Assembly: GCF_002382885.1 (NCBI RefSeq)
Contig: NZ_NWVL01000076.1
Span: 1 to 34,907, forward strand
Direction: 5' to 3'
From: Streptomyces sp. WZ.A104
GTDB taxonomy: Bacteria > Actinomycetota > Actinomycetes > Streptomycetales > Streptomycetaceae
Length of the DNA stretch: 34,907 nucleotides
The translations under genes and the position numbers were made by a program. This document shows positions 26,015-34,542 of the stretch, one piece after another. The notes under the pieces were generated by a model. It did no database searches. It was not told the DNA's origin and was given only the letters and a program-made list of their open reading frames with translations. Every line of letters begins with the position of its first letter. The stretch's first letter is position 1.

Positions 26015-27312
26015 AACGCGTCTCCTGTCGAGCGTACGGGCGTGAAACGTACGGGCAGCGCGGTCGTGCCGCGCAGAAAGGCGGACGGCCGGCGCACCAG
26101 CTCCGTCACGGGGACGGACAGTTCGAGGTCGGGCAGCCGGTCGAGCAGCACCTCGATGCCGGTACGGGCGATGATCTCGGCGATCTCCTGGGCGGGGAAG
26201 GGGCAGCGGTACTCGCCGTGGCTGAACGCCATGTGCGCGCTGTTGCCGCCCTGCCCGGACCGGACCACCACGTCCGTGACCTGCTGGCGGATGTGCGGGT
26301 CGGTGTTGGCCGCGCCGAGGCCGAGGAGGAGCATGTCGCCGCGGGCGATCTCGCGGCCACCGAGCCGGGCGTCGCGCGAGGCCCACCGCCCGGCCAGGAT
26401 CTGGGTCGGACCGTCCTCCCAGAGCACCTCGTTCATGGCCTCGGCGACGCTGTGCCGCCCACCGGACAGGGCATCGGCGAACTGGTCCTCGGTGAGCATC
26501 AGCCGGGTGGAGTTGCTGATCCAGTCGGCGGTGGTCAGATGGCCCGCGGCCGTGATGGCCATCAGGTCGAGCGCGTACTCCTCGTCGGTGAACGGCCCCG
26601 GGTGGGCGAGCATCCGGGAGGTCACGTCGTCGCCCGGCCGCGCCCGCTTCGCCGCGACGAGCCGCTGCATGTGCTCGCCGAAGCGCAGATGGGCCTTCTG
26701 GGCGTCGGGCCCGCCGTCGGCGAGGTCCTTGAGCACCCGCGCGATGTCGGCGCCCTCGTCGTCGGGGAACCCGACGAGCCGGGCGAGGACGAGGACGGGG
26801 AGCGGTTCGGCGAACTCGGCGACGAGGTCGGCGGTGCCGCGGCTGCACACGGCGTCGATGAGCCGGTCGGCCAACTGCTCGCAGTGCTGACGGATCTCGA
26901 AGGGGTCGGCGCCTTCGAGTGCCGGTACGACCATGTCGACGTGGCGGCGGTGCTCGGCCCCGGCGGTGAAGTAGATGGAGGGCATGGGCGTGCCGACCAT
27001 GGGCAGCAGCGGCCAGTCGGCGGGGATGTTCTCCCACTGGTTCCACAGGGAGACGTCCCGGGGGAACAAGTCCCCGTCGCTGGTGACCTGGTGGAGTTCC
27101 CGGTAGCCGATCACGAGCCAGGCGGGGAAGCCGCCGGGCAGCTCCACCGGGACGACGGGTCCGTGCTCGCGCCGCATGGACCGGTAGAGCTCCTGGGGTT
27201 CGACGTGGAAGCCGGGCCCGCCGATCGGGACGGCTCCCGTGCCGGATCCCATGGGACAGCCACCGCCTCCACCGGCCGGGGGCTCGGGCGTGGCGGACGA
27301 GGGGTTCGTCAT
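26011..27312 (-). CDS. Cytochrome P450, CYP157-like, with ExxW instead of ExxR
   Basis: A 433-residue P450 with an ATG preceded by GGAG. The I-helix reads AITAAGHLTTADW, so the usual acid before the Thr pair is replaced by Leu. The K-helix reads MNEVLWEDGPTQ: the normally invariant Arg of ExxR is Trp. The haem loop is AFSHGEYRCPFPAQEIAEI, keeping the Cys ligand but with an altered FxxGxxxC context. These departures are known for CYP157 proteins of Streptomyces, where they occur next to CYP154 in conservon operons. The N-terminus is Gly/Pro-rich (PPAGGGGGCPMG). The four conservon genes (cvnA-D) are absent from this window. Confidence 0.88.
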   Translation of the reverse strand: MTNPSSATPEPPAGGGGGCPMGSGTGAVPIGGPGFHVEPQELYRSMRREHGPVVPVELPGGFPAWLVIGYRELHQVTSDGDLFPRDVSLWNQWENIPADWPLLPMVGTPMPSIYFTAGAEHRRHVDMVVPALEGADPFEIRQHCEQLADRLIDAVCSRGTADLVAEFAEPLPVLVLARLVGFPDDEGADIARVLKDLADGGPDAQKAHLRFGEHMQRLVAAKRARPGDDVTSRMLAHPGPFTDEEYALDLMAITAAGHLTTADWISNSTRLMLTEDQFADALSGGRHSVAEAMNEVLWEDGPTQILAGRWASRDARLGGREIARGDMLLLGLGAANTDPHIRQQVTDVVVRSGQGGNSAHMAFSHGEYRCPFPAQEIAEIIARTGIEVLLDRLPDLELSVPVTELVRRPSAFLRGTTALPVRFTPVRSTGDAL

Positions 27313-27371
27313 CGTACGGACTCCAGTGGCGACGGCTTCGCGCGTTGCGACCATACGATCAACGCGGGACC

Positions 27372-27377
27372 ACTATA
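27372..27377 (-). promoter_or_regulatory. Candidate -10 element of the P450 pair
   Basis: Read on the minus strand, TATAGT lies about 60 bases before the CYP157-like ATG. It is the best -10 match in this 147-bp gap. No clear -35 is present at the normal distance, which would suit activator-dependent transcription from the direct repeats upstream. Confidence 0.5.
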
Positions 27378-27417
27378 AGGAGCTTCTGTGAACCACCGGG
27401 GTCGATTGCACTCATTC

Positions 27418-27450
27418 CCGATCGATTCCTGATCGATTTCTGACCGGTTC
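27418..27450. repeat. Three tandem 11-bp direct repeats upstream of the P450 operon
   Basis: CCGATCGATTC (27418-27428), CTGATCGATTT (27429-27439) and CTGACCGGTTC (27440-27450) share the consensus CYGAYCGRTTY with exact 11-bp spacing. They sit about 40-75 bp upstream of the minus-strand -10 and immediately after the stop of the next gene. Helical phasing suggests cooperative binding of an activator. Confidence 0.7.
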
Positions 27451-27459
27451 CTGGTTGCC

Positions 27460-29187
27460 TTACCTCGGCGAGGTGAAGGCCACCCGGATCTCCCACTCCC
27501 CCGTGCGCAGGGTCAGCCCGTCCGTCAGGTCCTTCGTCCGCTCCCCGTCGGTGAGCCAGAGATTGACGGCCGACCCCAGCAGGACCGGGTCGAGCGGGGG
27601 CCTGCGGGCACCCCAGTCACGTTCGGTACGGGCCTCCAACTGGCGCCCGCCGCGCAGCCGGACGAGGCAGCGGGTCTCGTCCAGCCGCGCGACCAGGACA
27701 TTGAGGTTCTGGTGGCGCAGGGCCGCTTCGGCGATCCAGTCGAGCGCGGACACCTCTGCGTCGGCGACCGTCCGGGCCAGCACCTCCGCGGCCTGCGGCC
27801 AGTGGGGGTGGTTCTCCTCCGTGGTGACGGCGTAGAAGCCGAGTGCCTGCGTGTGGTGCCCCGCGACGAGGGGCCGCCGCCGCACGTCGACGATGCCCCA
27901 CGCCGCGTGCGCCCCCGTCACGTCGTACGCCGTGGGCGCCGTACGGCTCACCGGCTCGGGAGCGGGTACGGGGACCGGCTGCGGGGCTTCCTGGGGCACC
28001 CGGACCCCGCGCCCGGCGAGAAAGCCGTACATCCGGGCCCGTGTCACCTCGCCGGAGGTGTCGATCGAAGCGAGCTGCCTGTCCACCACGGGCCGCAGCA
28101 CCGCCGGGTCGTGGCGGCGGGCCGCCTCCAGCAGTTGTGCGTGGAGGTCCCCCTCGGGGTCCAGCCGCGGCGCGCCCCTCCCGAACGCGGCCGCGGGCGA
28201 CAAGGGGTCGAGCTCGTCGAGGCCGGTGGCGGCGAGCAGCGTGACGCGGTCGGCCGCGGCCGAGTAGAACGACGTACTGCCGTGGTCGCCGACCACCCAG
28301 TCGCTGGCCACCACCGCGGCGCGCCAGCCCTCCTGCGGAGGAATGATCATGAGCCCCGCGTCCATCGCCGCCGCGAACCGCTCCAGCACGCCCGCCTGGG
28401 TGTGCCGGGCCCACACATTGGGGTGGAAGACGGCCGCGACGGCGAACTCGTCGGCCGGGAGCGAGGTGACCAGACGCAGTGGCAGGTCCGGATGGCGGCC
28501 GAGCAGGGAGTGCTCGCTCCAGGTGGAGTGGACGACCACCAGCCGCCGCCCGTCGACCGCGCCGAGCCGTGAGCGATAGCGGTCCCGGTGCGTCATGCTC
28601 GCGGTGATGCGCTGGAAGCACCAGTCGCCGACGGCCAGGGCGTACGGCGCGGCCTCGGGGCAGGTCTCGGCGAGCCGGTCGATCTGCGCCTGATGGGAGA
28701 CGCCGATCGCCTTCGGGACGACCTTCCCCCGCCACATCAGCTCCCGCCGCGACAGCCCGGCGGGGGCGCGGGAGTCACCGGTCGACTCGGTGACGAGCCG
28801 GTTGTACCCGGCGCCGTGCGGCAGCACCATCAGCGGGGCGTCGAGCCTGCGCATCGTCGGGTGCACCGAACAGCTGACGGCCAGGTCGAAGGAGCGCCGG
28901 GTCGCCTCCTCCCAGCTCAGCACGTGGACACCGAGGCCGGACAGATAGGCGTCGAGGCCGTCGGCGAACGCCGATCCCGGATTGACCGTGTAGAACTTCT
29001 CGATGCCGTCCTCGGTGCGCAGCAGATGCATCACGTCCGCCACCCGGGTGGCGGACGTGAGCGTCCGCGCCACCCCGAGCACCTCGGCCCGCGGCGGGTC
29101 CCAGGTGTTCCAGCGGGAAGGGGCCGGCCGGCTGGACCGGCGGAACCAGCTGGACGGGCGGCTCAGCAGTGACGGCACCGAGGACAA
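27460..29187 (-). CDS. GT-B-like protein, CDP-glycerol-transferase-like fold (function unknown)
   Basis: A 575-residue protein. The TTG at 29187 was chosen because GGAG lies five bases upstream; a GTG nine bases further in is an alternative. Two segments recall teichoic-acid-type GT-B transferases: LMVLPHGAGYNRLV (His at about 124) and VVGDHGSTSFYSAA (His at about 302), with RLVVVHSTWSEHSLLGRH between them. The C-terminal third (from about 450) is a separate domain with strands such as LNVLVARLDETRCLVRLRGG and WEIRVAF. Homologous Streptomyces proteins are sometimes labelled translation initiation factor 2, which is not supported by anything seen here. It follows the STAND gene on the same strand, 104 bp and a hairpin away. 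Confidence 0.65.
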   Translation of the reverse strand: MSSVPSLLSRPSSWFRRSSRPAPSRWNTWDPPRAEVLGVARTLTSATRVADVMHLLRTEDGIEKFYTVNPGSAFADGLDAYLSGLGVHVLSWEEATRRSFDLAVSCSVHPTMRRLDAPLMVLPHGAGYNRLVTESTGDSRAPAGLSRRELMWRGKVVPKAIGVSHQAQIDRLAETCPEAAPYALAVGDWCFQRITASMTHRDRYRSRLGAVDGRRLVVVHSTWSEHSLLGRHPDLPLRLVTSLPADEFAVAAVFHPNVWARHTQAGVLERFAAAMDAGLMIIPPQEGWRAAVVASDWVVGDHGSTSFYSAAADRVTLLAATGLDELDPLSPAAAFGRGAPRLDPEGDLHAQLLEAARRHDPAVLRPVVDRQLASIDTSGEVTRARMYGFLAGRGVRVPQEAPQPVPVPAPEPVSRTAPTAYDVTGAHAAWGIVDVRRRPLVAGHHTQALGFYAVTTEENHPHWPQAAEVLARTVADAEVSALDWIAEAALRHQNLNVLVARLDETRCLVRLRGGRQLEARTERDWGARRPPLDPVLLGSAVNLWLTDGERTKDLTDGLTLRTGEWEIRVAFTSPR

Positions 29188-29255
29188 CGCAGCTCCGAGG
29201 GGACGGGAGGAAGGGGTAGAAGGGGGCGGGCGGGTTCGCCGGTGCGGGGCCCGGC

Positions 29256-29278
29256 CCGGGGCGCACGGTGCGCCCCGG
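29256..29278 (-). terminator. Stem-loop between the STAND gene and the GT-B-like gene
   Basis: CCGGGGCGCAC (29256-29266) and GTGCGCCCCGG (29268-29278) are perfectly complementary around one base, so the apical pairs open into a loop in RNA. It lies 14 bp downstream of the STAND stop codon and probably separates the two transcripts. Confidence 0.65.
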
Positions 29279-29291
29279 CCGCTGCCGGGCG

Positions 29292-31481
29292 TCAGCCCGT
29301 GCCGTCCGGTGGCTTCAGTCCCATCGTCCGGCGCAACGCCCGCAGTCTCTCCTCGCACGCGGCCCGCAAGGGCTCGTCCTCGGCCTGTTCGGCCAGCGAA
29401 GCGAGCAGGGCGAGGGCCTGGTCGAGCTTGGCCAGCTGCCCCAGCGCCGCGGCCCCGTCGGCCGCCGCACCGGCCGCGGCCACCGCCCGGGCCATCTCCC
29501 CGAGTCCGGCGAGGGCACGGGCGCGAACCAGATCGATCCTCGGCAGCATGGGGTCGTCACCGGTGTCCCGGGCGGTGTCGGCCGCCTCGTCCAGTACGCC
29601 GAGGGCGTCGGCCCACCTCGCACCGGCCACCAGCGCCTGCCCGACGTTGTAGCTCTGGACGACGACGCCGTGCGGGTCAGGCACCGCGCGGTTCGCCGCC
29701 AGCGCCCGGCCGAAGAGCTCCCGGGCCTCCCCGGGCAGGTCGCGGGCCAGGGCGATCAGGCCTCGGGTCTCCCACACGACACCGCTCAGGCGGGGGTCAC
29801 CGACGAGGCCGAGCAGCTCCGTGGCGGCGGCCAGTTCGGCGTCCGCGCCGTCCAGATCGCCCAGTTCGTACGCGGCGCGGGCCACCTGGTTGCGCATCCG
29901 GACCTCCGCGTCCGGGCGCGCCTCGTGCTGGGCCGCCTCGATGCCCTGGCGGCCGGTCGCGATGCAGTCGGCGAGGTGCTTGCGGCTGTGGTAGAGCGCC
30001 CACAACGACTCGCAGAGCCGCCACACCTGCCCGTGCCACCCCTCCTCGGCGGCGGCGCGGATGACGGCCTGGAGATTGACGCGTTCCGCGTCCAGCCACT
30101 CCAGTGCTTCCGCCCGGCCCGTGAACAGCGCCCCTTGCGCGGCGAGTTCGGACAGCGGCCGGACCGGCGGCGGCTGAATCCTGAACCGGTCGCCCAGCAC
30201 CAGTGCGTCGGCATGGGCGGCCGCGTCGGCGTAGAAGTCCACGGCGAGCCGCAGGACGTCCCGCCGCCGCTCCTGCGGCAGGGCCCGCGCACGCAGCCGG
30301 GCGTGGGCCCGCACCACATCGTGCAGGCGGTAGCGCCCGGGCCGGTCGGACGACTCCACCAGGACCGCGAGCCGGGACGAGACCAGCTCGCCGAGCGCCT
30401 CGTCGACCCGGGCCGCGCCCACGGCCCGCAGCAGATGCGCCGTGGCCGTCGTGCCGGGCAGCACCCCGAAGAGGTCGTAGACGTGCCGGGTGTGTCCGGA
30501 CACCTCGGCGACCACGGAATCCAGCACTGCGTCGACCGCCTCGCCCACGCCGCCCTCCCCGGTTCCCTCGCTCACACGGTCTTCCCGAGACCCCTCGCCC
30601 ACGCCCATGGCCGCCCCCGCTGCCCCACGTACCCCGTCTCCGCCTTCGCCCGTTCCGTACCGTCCGGCCGTCAGATCACGCACCACGTCGTCCAGCGTCA
30701 GATGGGGCCGCGCCGCCAGCCACTCCACCGCGGCCCGCAGCGCCAGGGGGTGCCCCGCGCACAGCCGTACGACGTCGGCGGCCGTCTCCTCGTCCGCACC
30801 GGCATGCCAGCGGCGTACCAGTTCCGTGCCCGCCGCCTCGTCGAGCGGGGCGACGTCGATCAGTACGGCCCCGTCCATCAGCAGCGACGGCAGGGCCCGG
30901 CGTCCGGTGACCACGAGCAGACCCTGCGGCGGTACGAGGGCGCGGGCCTCCGGCGCGTGCTGCACGTTGTCCACCACCACGAGCAGACGGCTGCGGGCGG
31001 CGACACTGCGGAAGAGAGCGGTACGTTCGGCGAGTCCGCCGGGCACGTAGTCGTTGTTCACCCCGAGGGCGCGCAGGAACCCGCCGAGGACCGCGGCGAG
31101 ATCGACCACCCCGTCCCGGCGCAGATCCTCCAGGTCGACATAGAGCTGCCCGCCCGGGAAGAGTTCCTTCAGTTCGCGTCCGACGCACTGGGCGACGAGC
31201 TGGGTCTTGCCGACCCCTCCGACGCCGATCACCAGCACCACACCCGGCTCCGGGTCGGCGGCCAGAGCCACCGCCGCGTCCAGCAGACCGGCGCGTTCCT
31301 TGATCCGGTTCACGAACACCCGGCTGGGCGGTGGGCCCTGACGCGGCGGGGCGTCGGGCGCCGCGGGCGGCAGCCGGATGCCCTCGATGCGCTGCGCCAT
31401 CAGAAGGGGTCCGACGACGACGGCGTCTCCCGACACCGTGTTGTACGTCGATCCGCCGCCGTCCCCGCCGAGGCTGTTCAA
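29292..31481 (-). CDS. NB-ARC/TPR STAND ATPase (NLR-like)
   Basis: A 729-residue protein from a TTG with AAGGAG upstream; an earlier ATG would add 32 Arg-rich residues. Residues 13-35 form a short Gly/Val motif (YNTVSGDAVVVGPLLMAQRI), then a Pro-rich linker and the NB-ARC module: RIKERAGLLD, Walker A GVGGVGKT (86-93), Walker B RLLVVVDNV, and LLVVTGRR. LCAGHPLALRAAVEWLA is the GxP winged-helix motif. A winged-helix region (YRLHDVVRAHARLRA) precedes about eight TPR-like helical pairs to the C-terminus. STAND ATPases act as ligand-triggered oligomerising switches. No enzymatic effector domain is fused, so the N-terminal motif is the only candidate signalling part. Confidence 0.88.
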   Translation of the reverse strand: MNSLGGDGGGSTYNTVSGDAVVVGPLLMAQRIEGIRLPPAAPDAPPRQGPPPSRVFVNRIKERAGLLDAAVALAADPEPGVVLVIGVGGVGKTQLVAQCVGRELKELFPGGQLYVDLEDLRRDGVVDLAAVLGGFLRALGVNNDYVPGGLAERTALFRSVAARSRLLVVVDNVQHAPEARALVPPQGLLVVTGRRALPSLLMDGAVLIDVAPLDEAAGTELVRRWHAGADEETAADVVRLCAGHPLALRAAVEWLAARPHLTLDDVVRDLTAGRYGTGEGGDGVRGAAGAAMGVGEGSREDRVSEGTGEGGVGEAVDAVLDSVVAEVSGHTRHVYDLFGVLPGTTATAHLLRAVGAARVDEALGELVSSRLAVLVESSDRPGRYRLHDVVRAHARLRARALPQERRRDVLRLAVDFYADAAAHADALVLGDRFRIQPPPVRPLSELAAQGALFTGRAEALEWLDAERVNLQAVIRAAAEEGWHGQVWRLCESLWALYHSRKHLADCIATGRQGIEAAQHEARPDAEVRMRNQVARAAYELGDLDGADAELAAATELLGLVGDPRLSGVVWETRGLIALARDLPGEARELFGRALAANRAVPDPHGVVVQSYNVGQALVAGARWADALGVLDEAADTARDTGDDPMLPRIDLVRARALAGLGEMARAVAAAGAAADGAAALGQLAKLDQALALLASLAEQAEDEPLRAACEERLRALRRTMGLKPPDGTG

Positions 31482-31590
31482 CCCGTCTCCTTCCGCCGGT
31501 GCGCCCACCTCGCGGAGGTGAACGCGCCGGTTCCCTTCCCGGCTTCCGCGCTCCCGGAACCCGCCCCTGCCTCGCACTCTAGCCGCGCTC

Positions 31591-31596
31591 TACGAT
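31591..31596 (+). promoter_or_regulatory. -10 element for the response regulator, leaderless start
   Basis: TACGAT lies 8 bases before the GTG at 31604, so the expected transcription start coincides with the start codon. GGAGG occurs only two bases before the GTG, too close to act as a ribosome binding site. Confidence 0.55.
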
Positions 31597-31603
31597 CGGA
31601 GGC

Positions 31604-32326
31604 GTGTGCGCAGACGTCATAGTCGCCGAGGACGACGAGAAGCAGGCCGAACTCGTACGCCGCTATCTGGAACGGGAAGGACACGCCGTACGGATCGTGG
31701 GCGACGGCCTCGCCGCGCTCGACGCCGTCCGGCAGCAGGAGCCGGACCTGCTGGTTCTCGATGTGATGATGCCCCGGGCCGACGGCCTGGACGTGGTGCG
31801 GGTGCTGCGGGCGGAGGGCCGGGAGCTGCCCGTGCTGATGCTGACCGCCCGTTCGACCGAGGACGATCTGCTGCTCGGTCTGGATCTCGGCGCCGACGAC
31901 TACATCACCAAGCCGTACAGCCCGCGCGAACTGATGGCCCGGGTCCGCACGCTGTTGCGCCGGGCACGGCGGACAGCGCCACCCGGGCCGGCCACCGAGG
32001 ACCCCGTCCTGCGGGTGGGTTCCCTGGTGGTCGACCCGGAGCGGCACGAGGTGTCGGTGGACGGGGACCCGGTGGAGTGCACCCGCGGCGAGTTCCGGAT
32101 CCTGACGGCGCTGGCGGCGGGCCCGGACCGGGTGTTCAGCCGTCAGCGGCTGCTGGAGGAACTGCACGGGTTCGACCGCTACATCAGCGACCGGACGGTC
32201 GATGTGCACGTCATGAACCTGCGGAAGAAGATCGAGCGGGCCCCGCGCCGGCCGGAACGGCTGCTCACCGTCTTCGGCGTCGGCTACAAACTGACCGACC
32301 CGGCGAGGGCCGCCCGGCGTGCGTAG
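31604..32326 (+). CDS. OmpR-family response regulator
   Basis: A 240-residue regulator. The receiver domain has the acidic pair EDD (about 9-11), the phosphoacceptor Asp in LLVLDVMMPR (about 53), the Thr in LTARS and the Lys in ITKPYSP (about 102). After an Ala/Pro linker, a winged-helix DNA-binding domain (about 135-235) ends with SDRTVDVHVMNLRKKIE and FGVGYKL, typical of OmpR/PhoB type. It shares an 8-bp overlap with the histidine kinase gene, so they form a two-component pair. The DNA site may be the direct repeats upstream of the secreted protein gene at 34543. Confidence 0.95.
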   Translation: MCADVIVAEDDEKQAELVRRYLEREGHAVRIVGDGLAALDAVRQQEPDLLVLDVMMPRADGLDVVRVLRAEGRELPVLMLTARSTEDDLLLGLDLGADDYITKPYSPRELMARVRTLLRRARRTAPPGPATEDPVLRVGSLVVDPERHEVSVDGDPVECTRGEFRILTALAAGPDRVFSRQRLLEELHGFDRYISDRTVDVHVMNLRKKIERAPRRPERLLTVFGVGYKLTDPARAARRA

Positions 32327-34418
32327 GGCGCGGGGAGTTCGTCGGGCGCGGGAAGGCCGCCGGGGCGGCCCGGACGGCGGACCGAGCGGGGGCGGAGACC
32401 GGGTGCGGGAGGGCCGTGGCCGGGCCCGGCTGCCGTTGCGGCGGAGTCTGCTGGGGCGGCTGCTCGCGGTGTCCGTGCTGGTGGCGGTGTGTTCGGTGGC
32501 GGCGACCGCCTGGATCGCCGTGCAGACGACCTCGGGCGCGATCAAGCAGGAGCAGGGGCAGAACCTCACCGCGGACGCCCGGATCTACGACACCCTGCTC
32601 GGGTACGCGGCCCGCAATCCGACCTGGGACGGGGTGGAGGCGACGGTGCGGGAGCTGGCCCGGGAGTCGGGCCGCCGGGTCGCCCTGACCACCCGGTCCC
32701 GGCAGCCGCTCGCCGACTCCGCCGCCGACCCGGGCGCTCCGGCGCTGCCGCCGGAGGCCTCGGCCGTGGTCGACCCGTTGTCCGTGGACACCGTCCTGGC
32801 CGCCCGGAGCACCGACCGGCAGGGCGCGGCCGCCGACCGGATCGACCCGCGGGCGGTCGGCCCGTTCCGGTTGTCGGGGGCCGAGCGCACGGCGTTGCGG
32901 CGGACCGCCGACGGGAAGGTGGAGTGCCTGAACCGGGCGGGGATCGCCTCGGACGTGGTCGTCGGCCCGAGCGGCCGCCCCCGGGTGCAGGTCGTGGGCA
33001 ACGACCCCGAACGGGCCCTGGGCACCCGCTGCGACCTCGCGGCCCTGGAGGAGCCCACGCGTTCGGAACGCAAGGCGCTCGACGCCCTCACCGAGCTGGC
33101 CGACGCCTGTCTGGAGCGACAGGGCCGCGGCGGTGTGCGGCTGAACAACGACCTGTCCTGGGGCGATCCGGCCGAGGAGGCGGGGCCGGTCGAGCCCCGG
33201 CCGGTGGCGTCCGGAGCACCTGGCCTGTCCGGCCCCAGCGACCCGGGCGACGCTCGCCCGAAGGAGGCCGTGCCGTCCGTCGTGCCGGACGGGCGCACCG
33301 GGGAGGACGACCGGGCCATCGCGTCCTGCGTGGGGACGGCCCGCAGCGAACAGCTCAGCTCGTACGTGGCCTCCCCCGCCCTGCTGTTCATCGGTGACGA
33401 GGGCGGCGCGACGCTGCCCGGTTTCGACCTCTCCCCCGCCAACACCGCCAGGATCGCGGGCGCCGCGGCGCTGGTGCTGGCCCTGACCGTGGGTGCGTCC
33501 GTGCTCGCGGGCGCCCGTCTGGTGCGCCCGCTGCACGCGCTGACCGGCGCCGCGCAGCGTATGCGCGACGGCGAACAGCCCGCTTCCGTACCGGTCTCGA
33601 CGGACGACGAGGTAGGCCGGCTGGCCACCGTGTTCAACGACATGTCCGCGCACCGGGCGCGGCTGGAGGAGCAGCGCAAGGCCATGGTGAGCGATGTCGC
33701 CCATGAGCTGCGCACTCCGCTGAGCAACATCCGGGGCTGGCTGGAGGCGGCCCAGGACGGACTCGCCGATCCTGATCCGGCGTTCGTCGACTCGTTGCTG
33801 GAGGAGGCGGTGCAGCTCCAGCACATCATCGACGACCTCCAGGACCTGGCCGAGGCCGACGCCGGGGCCCTGCGCCTGCGCCGCGAACCGGTCAGGGCCG
33901 GGGAGTTGCTGAGTCAGGTCGCCGCCGCCCACCAGGCCCGGGCCGAGCACGCGAACGTCACGCTCGCGGTCACCACCGCCACCCCGGGGCCCGCCCTTCT
34001 CGCGGACCCGGTCAGGCTCCGGCAGGCGGTGGGCAACCTGGTCTCCAACGCCGTACGGCACACCGGGGAGGGCGGCCGGGTGACGCTGCGCGCGTACGCC
34101 CCGGAGCCCGCGGAGGGCGGCGGGGCGGCGGTGGTCGTCGAGGTGGCGGACACCGGTTCCGGGATTCCCGCCGAGGACCTGCCGCACGTCTTCGACCGCT
34201 TCTGGCGCGCCGAGAAGTCCCGTAACCGCCGTACGGGGGGCAGCGGCCTCGGCCTCGCGATCGTCCGGAAACTGGCCGAGGCCCACGGCGGTACGGCGGA
34301 GGCGACGAGCACCGAGGGCGGCGGGTCGACGTTCACCCTGCGGCTGCCCGTGTCGGCGCGGCCCGGGCAGGAGGAACCGGGCCCTGTCAGGTCGAGCGGG
34401 GCCGGTCCCGGCCCTTGA
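32319..34418 (+). CDS. Sensor histidine kinase (partner of the OmpR regulator)
   Basis: Up to 699 residues from a GTG overlapping the regulator stop; a GTG at 32403 with GGAG before it would remove 28 Arg/Gly-rich residues and is a good alternative. Seen: first membrane helix (SLLGRLLAVSVLVAVCSVA), a large extracytoplasmic sensor domain of about 310 residues with four Cys (VECLN, TRCDL, DACLE, ASCVG), a second helix (GAAALVLALTVGASVLAGA), HAMP (RLVRPLHALTGAAQRMRDG), H-box SDVAHELRTPLSNIRG with His at about 461, N-box LRQAVGNLVSNAVRHTG, G1 VADTGSGI, F FDRFWRAEKS and G2 GGSGLGLAIV. All catalytic motifs are intact. The ligand is unknown. Confidence 0.95.
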   Translation: MRRARGVRRAREGRRGGPDGGPSGGGDRVREGRGRARLPLRRSLLGRLLAVSVLVAVCSVAATAWIAVQTTSGAIKQEQGQNLTADARIYDTLLGYAARNPTWDGVEATVRELARESGRRVALTTRSRQPLADSAADPGAPALPPEASAVVDPLSVDTVLAARSTDRQGAAADRIDPRAVGPFRLSGAERTALRRTADGKVECLNRAGIASDVVVGPSGRPRVQVVGNDPERALGTRCDLAALEEPTRSERKALDALTELADACLERQGRGGVRLNNDLSWGDPAEEAGPVEPRPVASGAPGLSGPSDPGDARPKEAVPSVVPDGRTGEDDRAIASCVGTARSEQLSSYVASPALLFIGDEGGATLPGFDLSPANTARIAGAAALVLALTVGASVLAGARLVRPLHALTGAAQRMRDGEQPASVPVSTDDEVGRLATVFNDMSAHRARLEEQRKAMVSDVAHELRTPLSNIRGWLEAAQDGLADPDPAFVDSLLEEAVQLQHIIDDLQDLAEADAGALRLRREPVRAGELLSQVAAAHQARAEHANVTLAVTTATPGPALLADPVRLRQAVGNLVSNAVRHTGEGGRVTLRAYAPEPAEGGGAAVVVEVADTGSGIPAEDLPHVFDRFWRAEKSRNRRTGGSGLGLAIVRKLAEAHGGTAEATSTEGGGSTFTLRLPVSARPGQEEPGPVRSSGAGPGP

Positions 34419-34438
34419 TGGGATGACCACAGCGCTCT

Positions 34439-34466
34439 GACAGCTTCTTCATAACTCCGCGACAGC
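34439..34466 (+). promoter_or_regulatory. Direct repeats GACAGC spaced 22 bp, candidate regulator site
   Basis: GACAGC occurs at 34439-34444 and 34461-34466, exactly two 11-bp units apart, with CATAACTCCGC between. It starts 20 bp after the kinase stop and lies upstream of the secreted protein. OmpR-type regulators usually bind 11-bp direct repeats, so autogenous control of the downstream gene is plausible. Confidence 0.5.
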
Positions 34467-34483
34467 CTGGCGGCATGCCCCGT

Positions 34484-34507
34484 ACCCGGTGCGAACCGGC
34501 ACCGGGT
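34484..34507. repeat. 9-bp stem-loop before the secreted protein gene
   Basis: ACCCGGTGC (34484-34492) and GCACCGGGT (34499-34507) are perfectly complementary with a six-base loop. It may end the kinase transcript or structure the 5'UTR of the next gene, which starts 36 bp later. Confidence 0.6.
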
Positions 34508-34542
34508 CCGTCATGGGCCGAGTCCGGAATGGAGCCATCCGT

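Noticed and set aside
26218..27378. 386-residue plus-strand frame over the CYP157-like gene
   Set aside because: Gly/Asp/Arg-rich antisense shadow; P450 motifs are clear on the minus strand.
27388..27432. 14-codon plus-strand peptide with AAGGAG and a GTG start
   Set aside because: The ribosome site looks good, but it reads into the 11-bp repeats and is followed only by antisense of another gene; likely chance.
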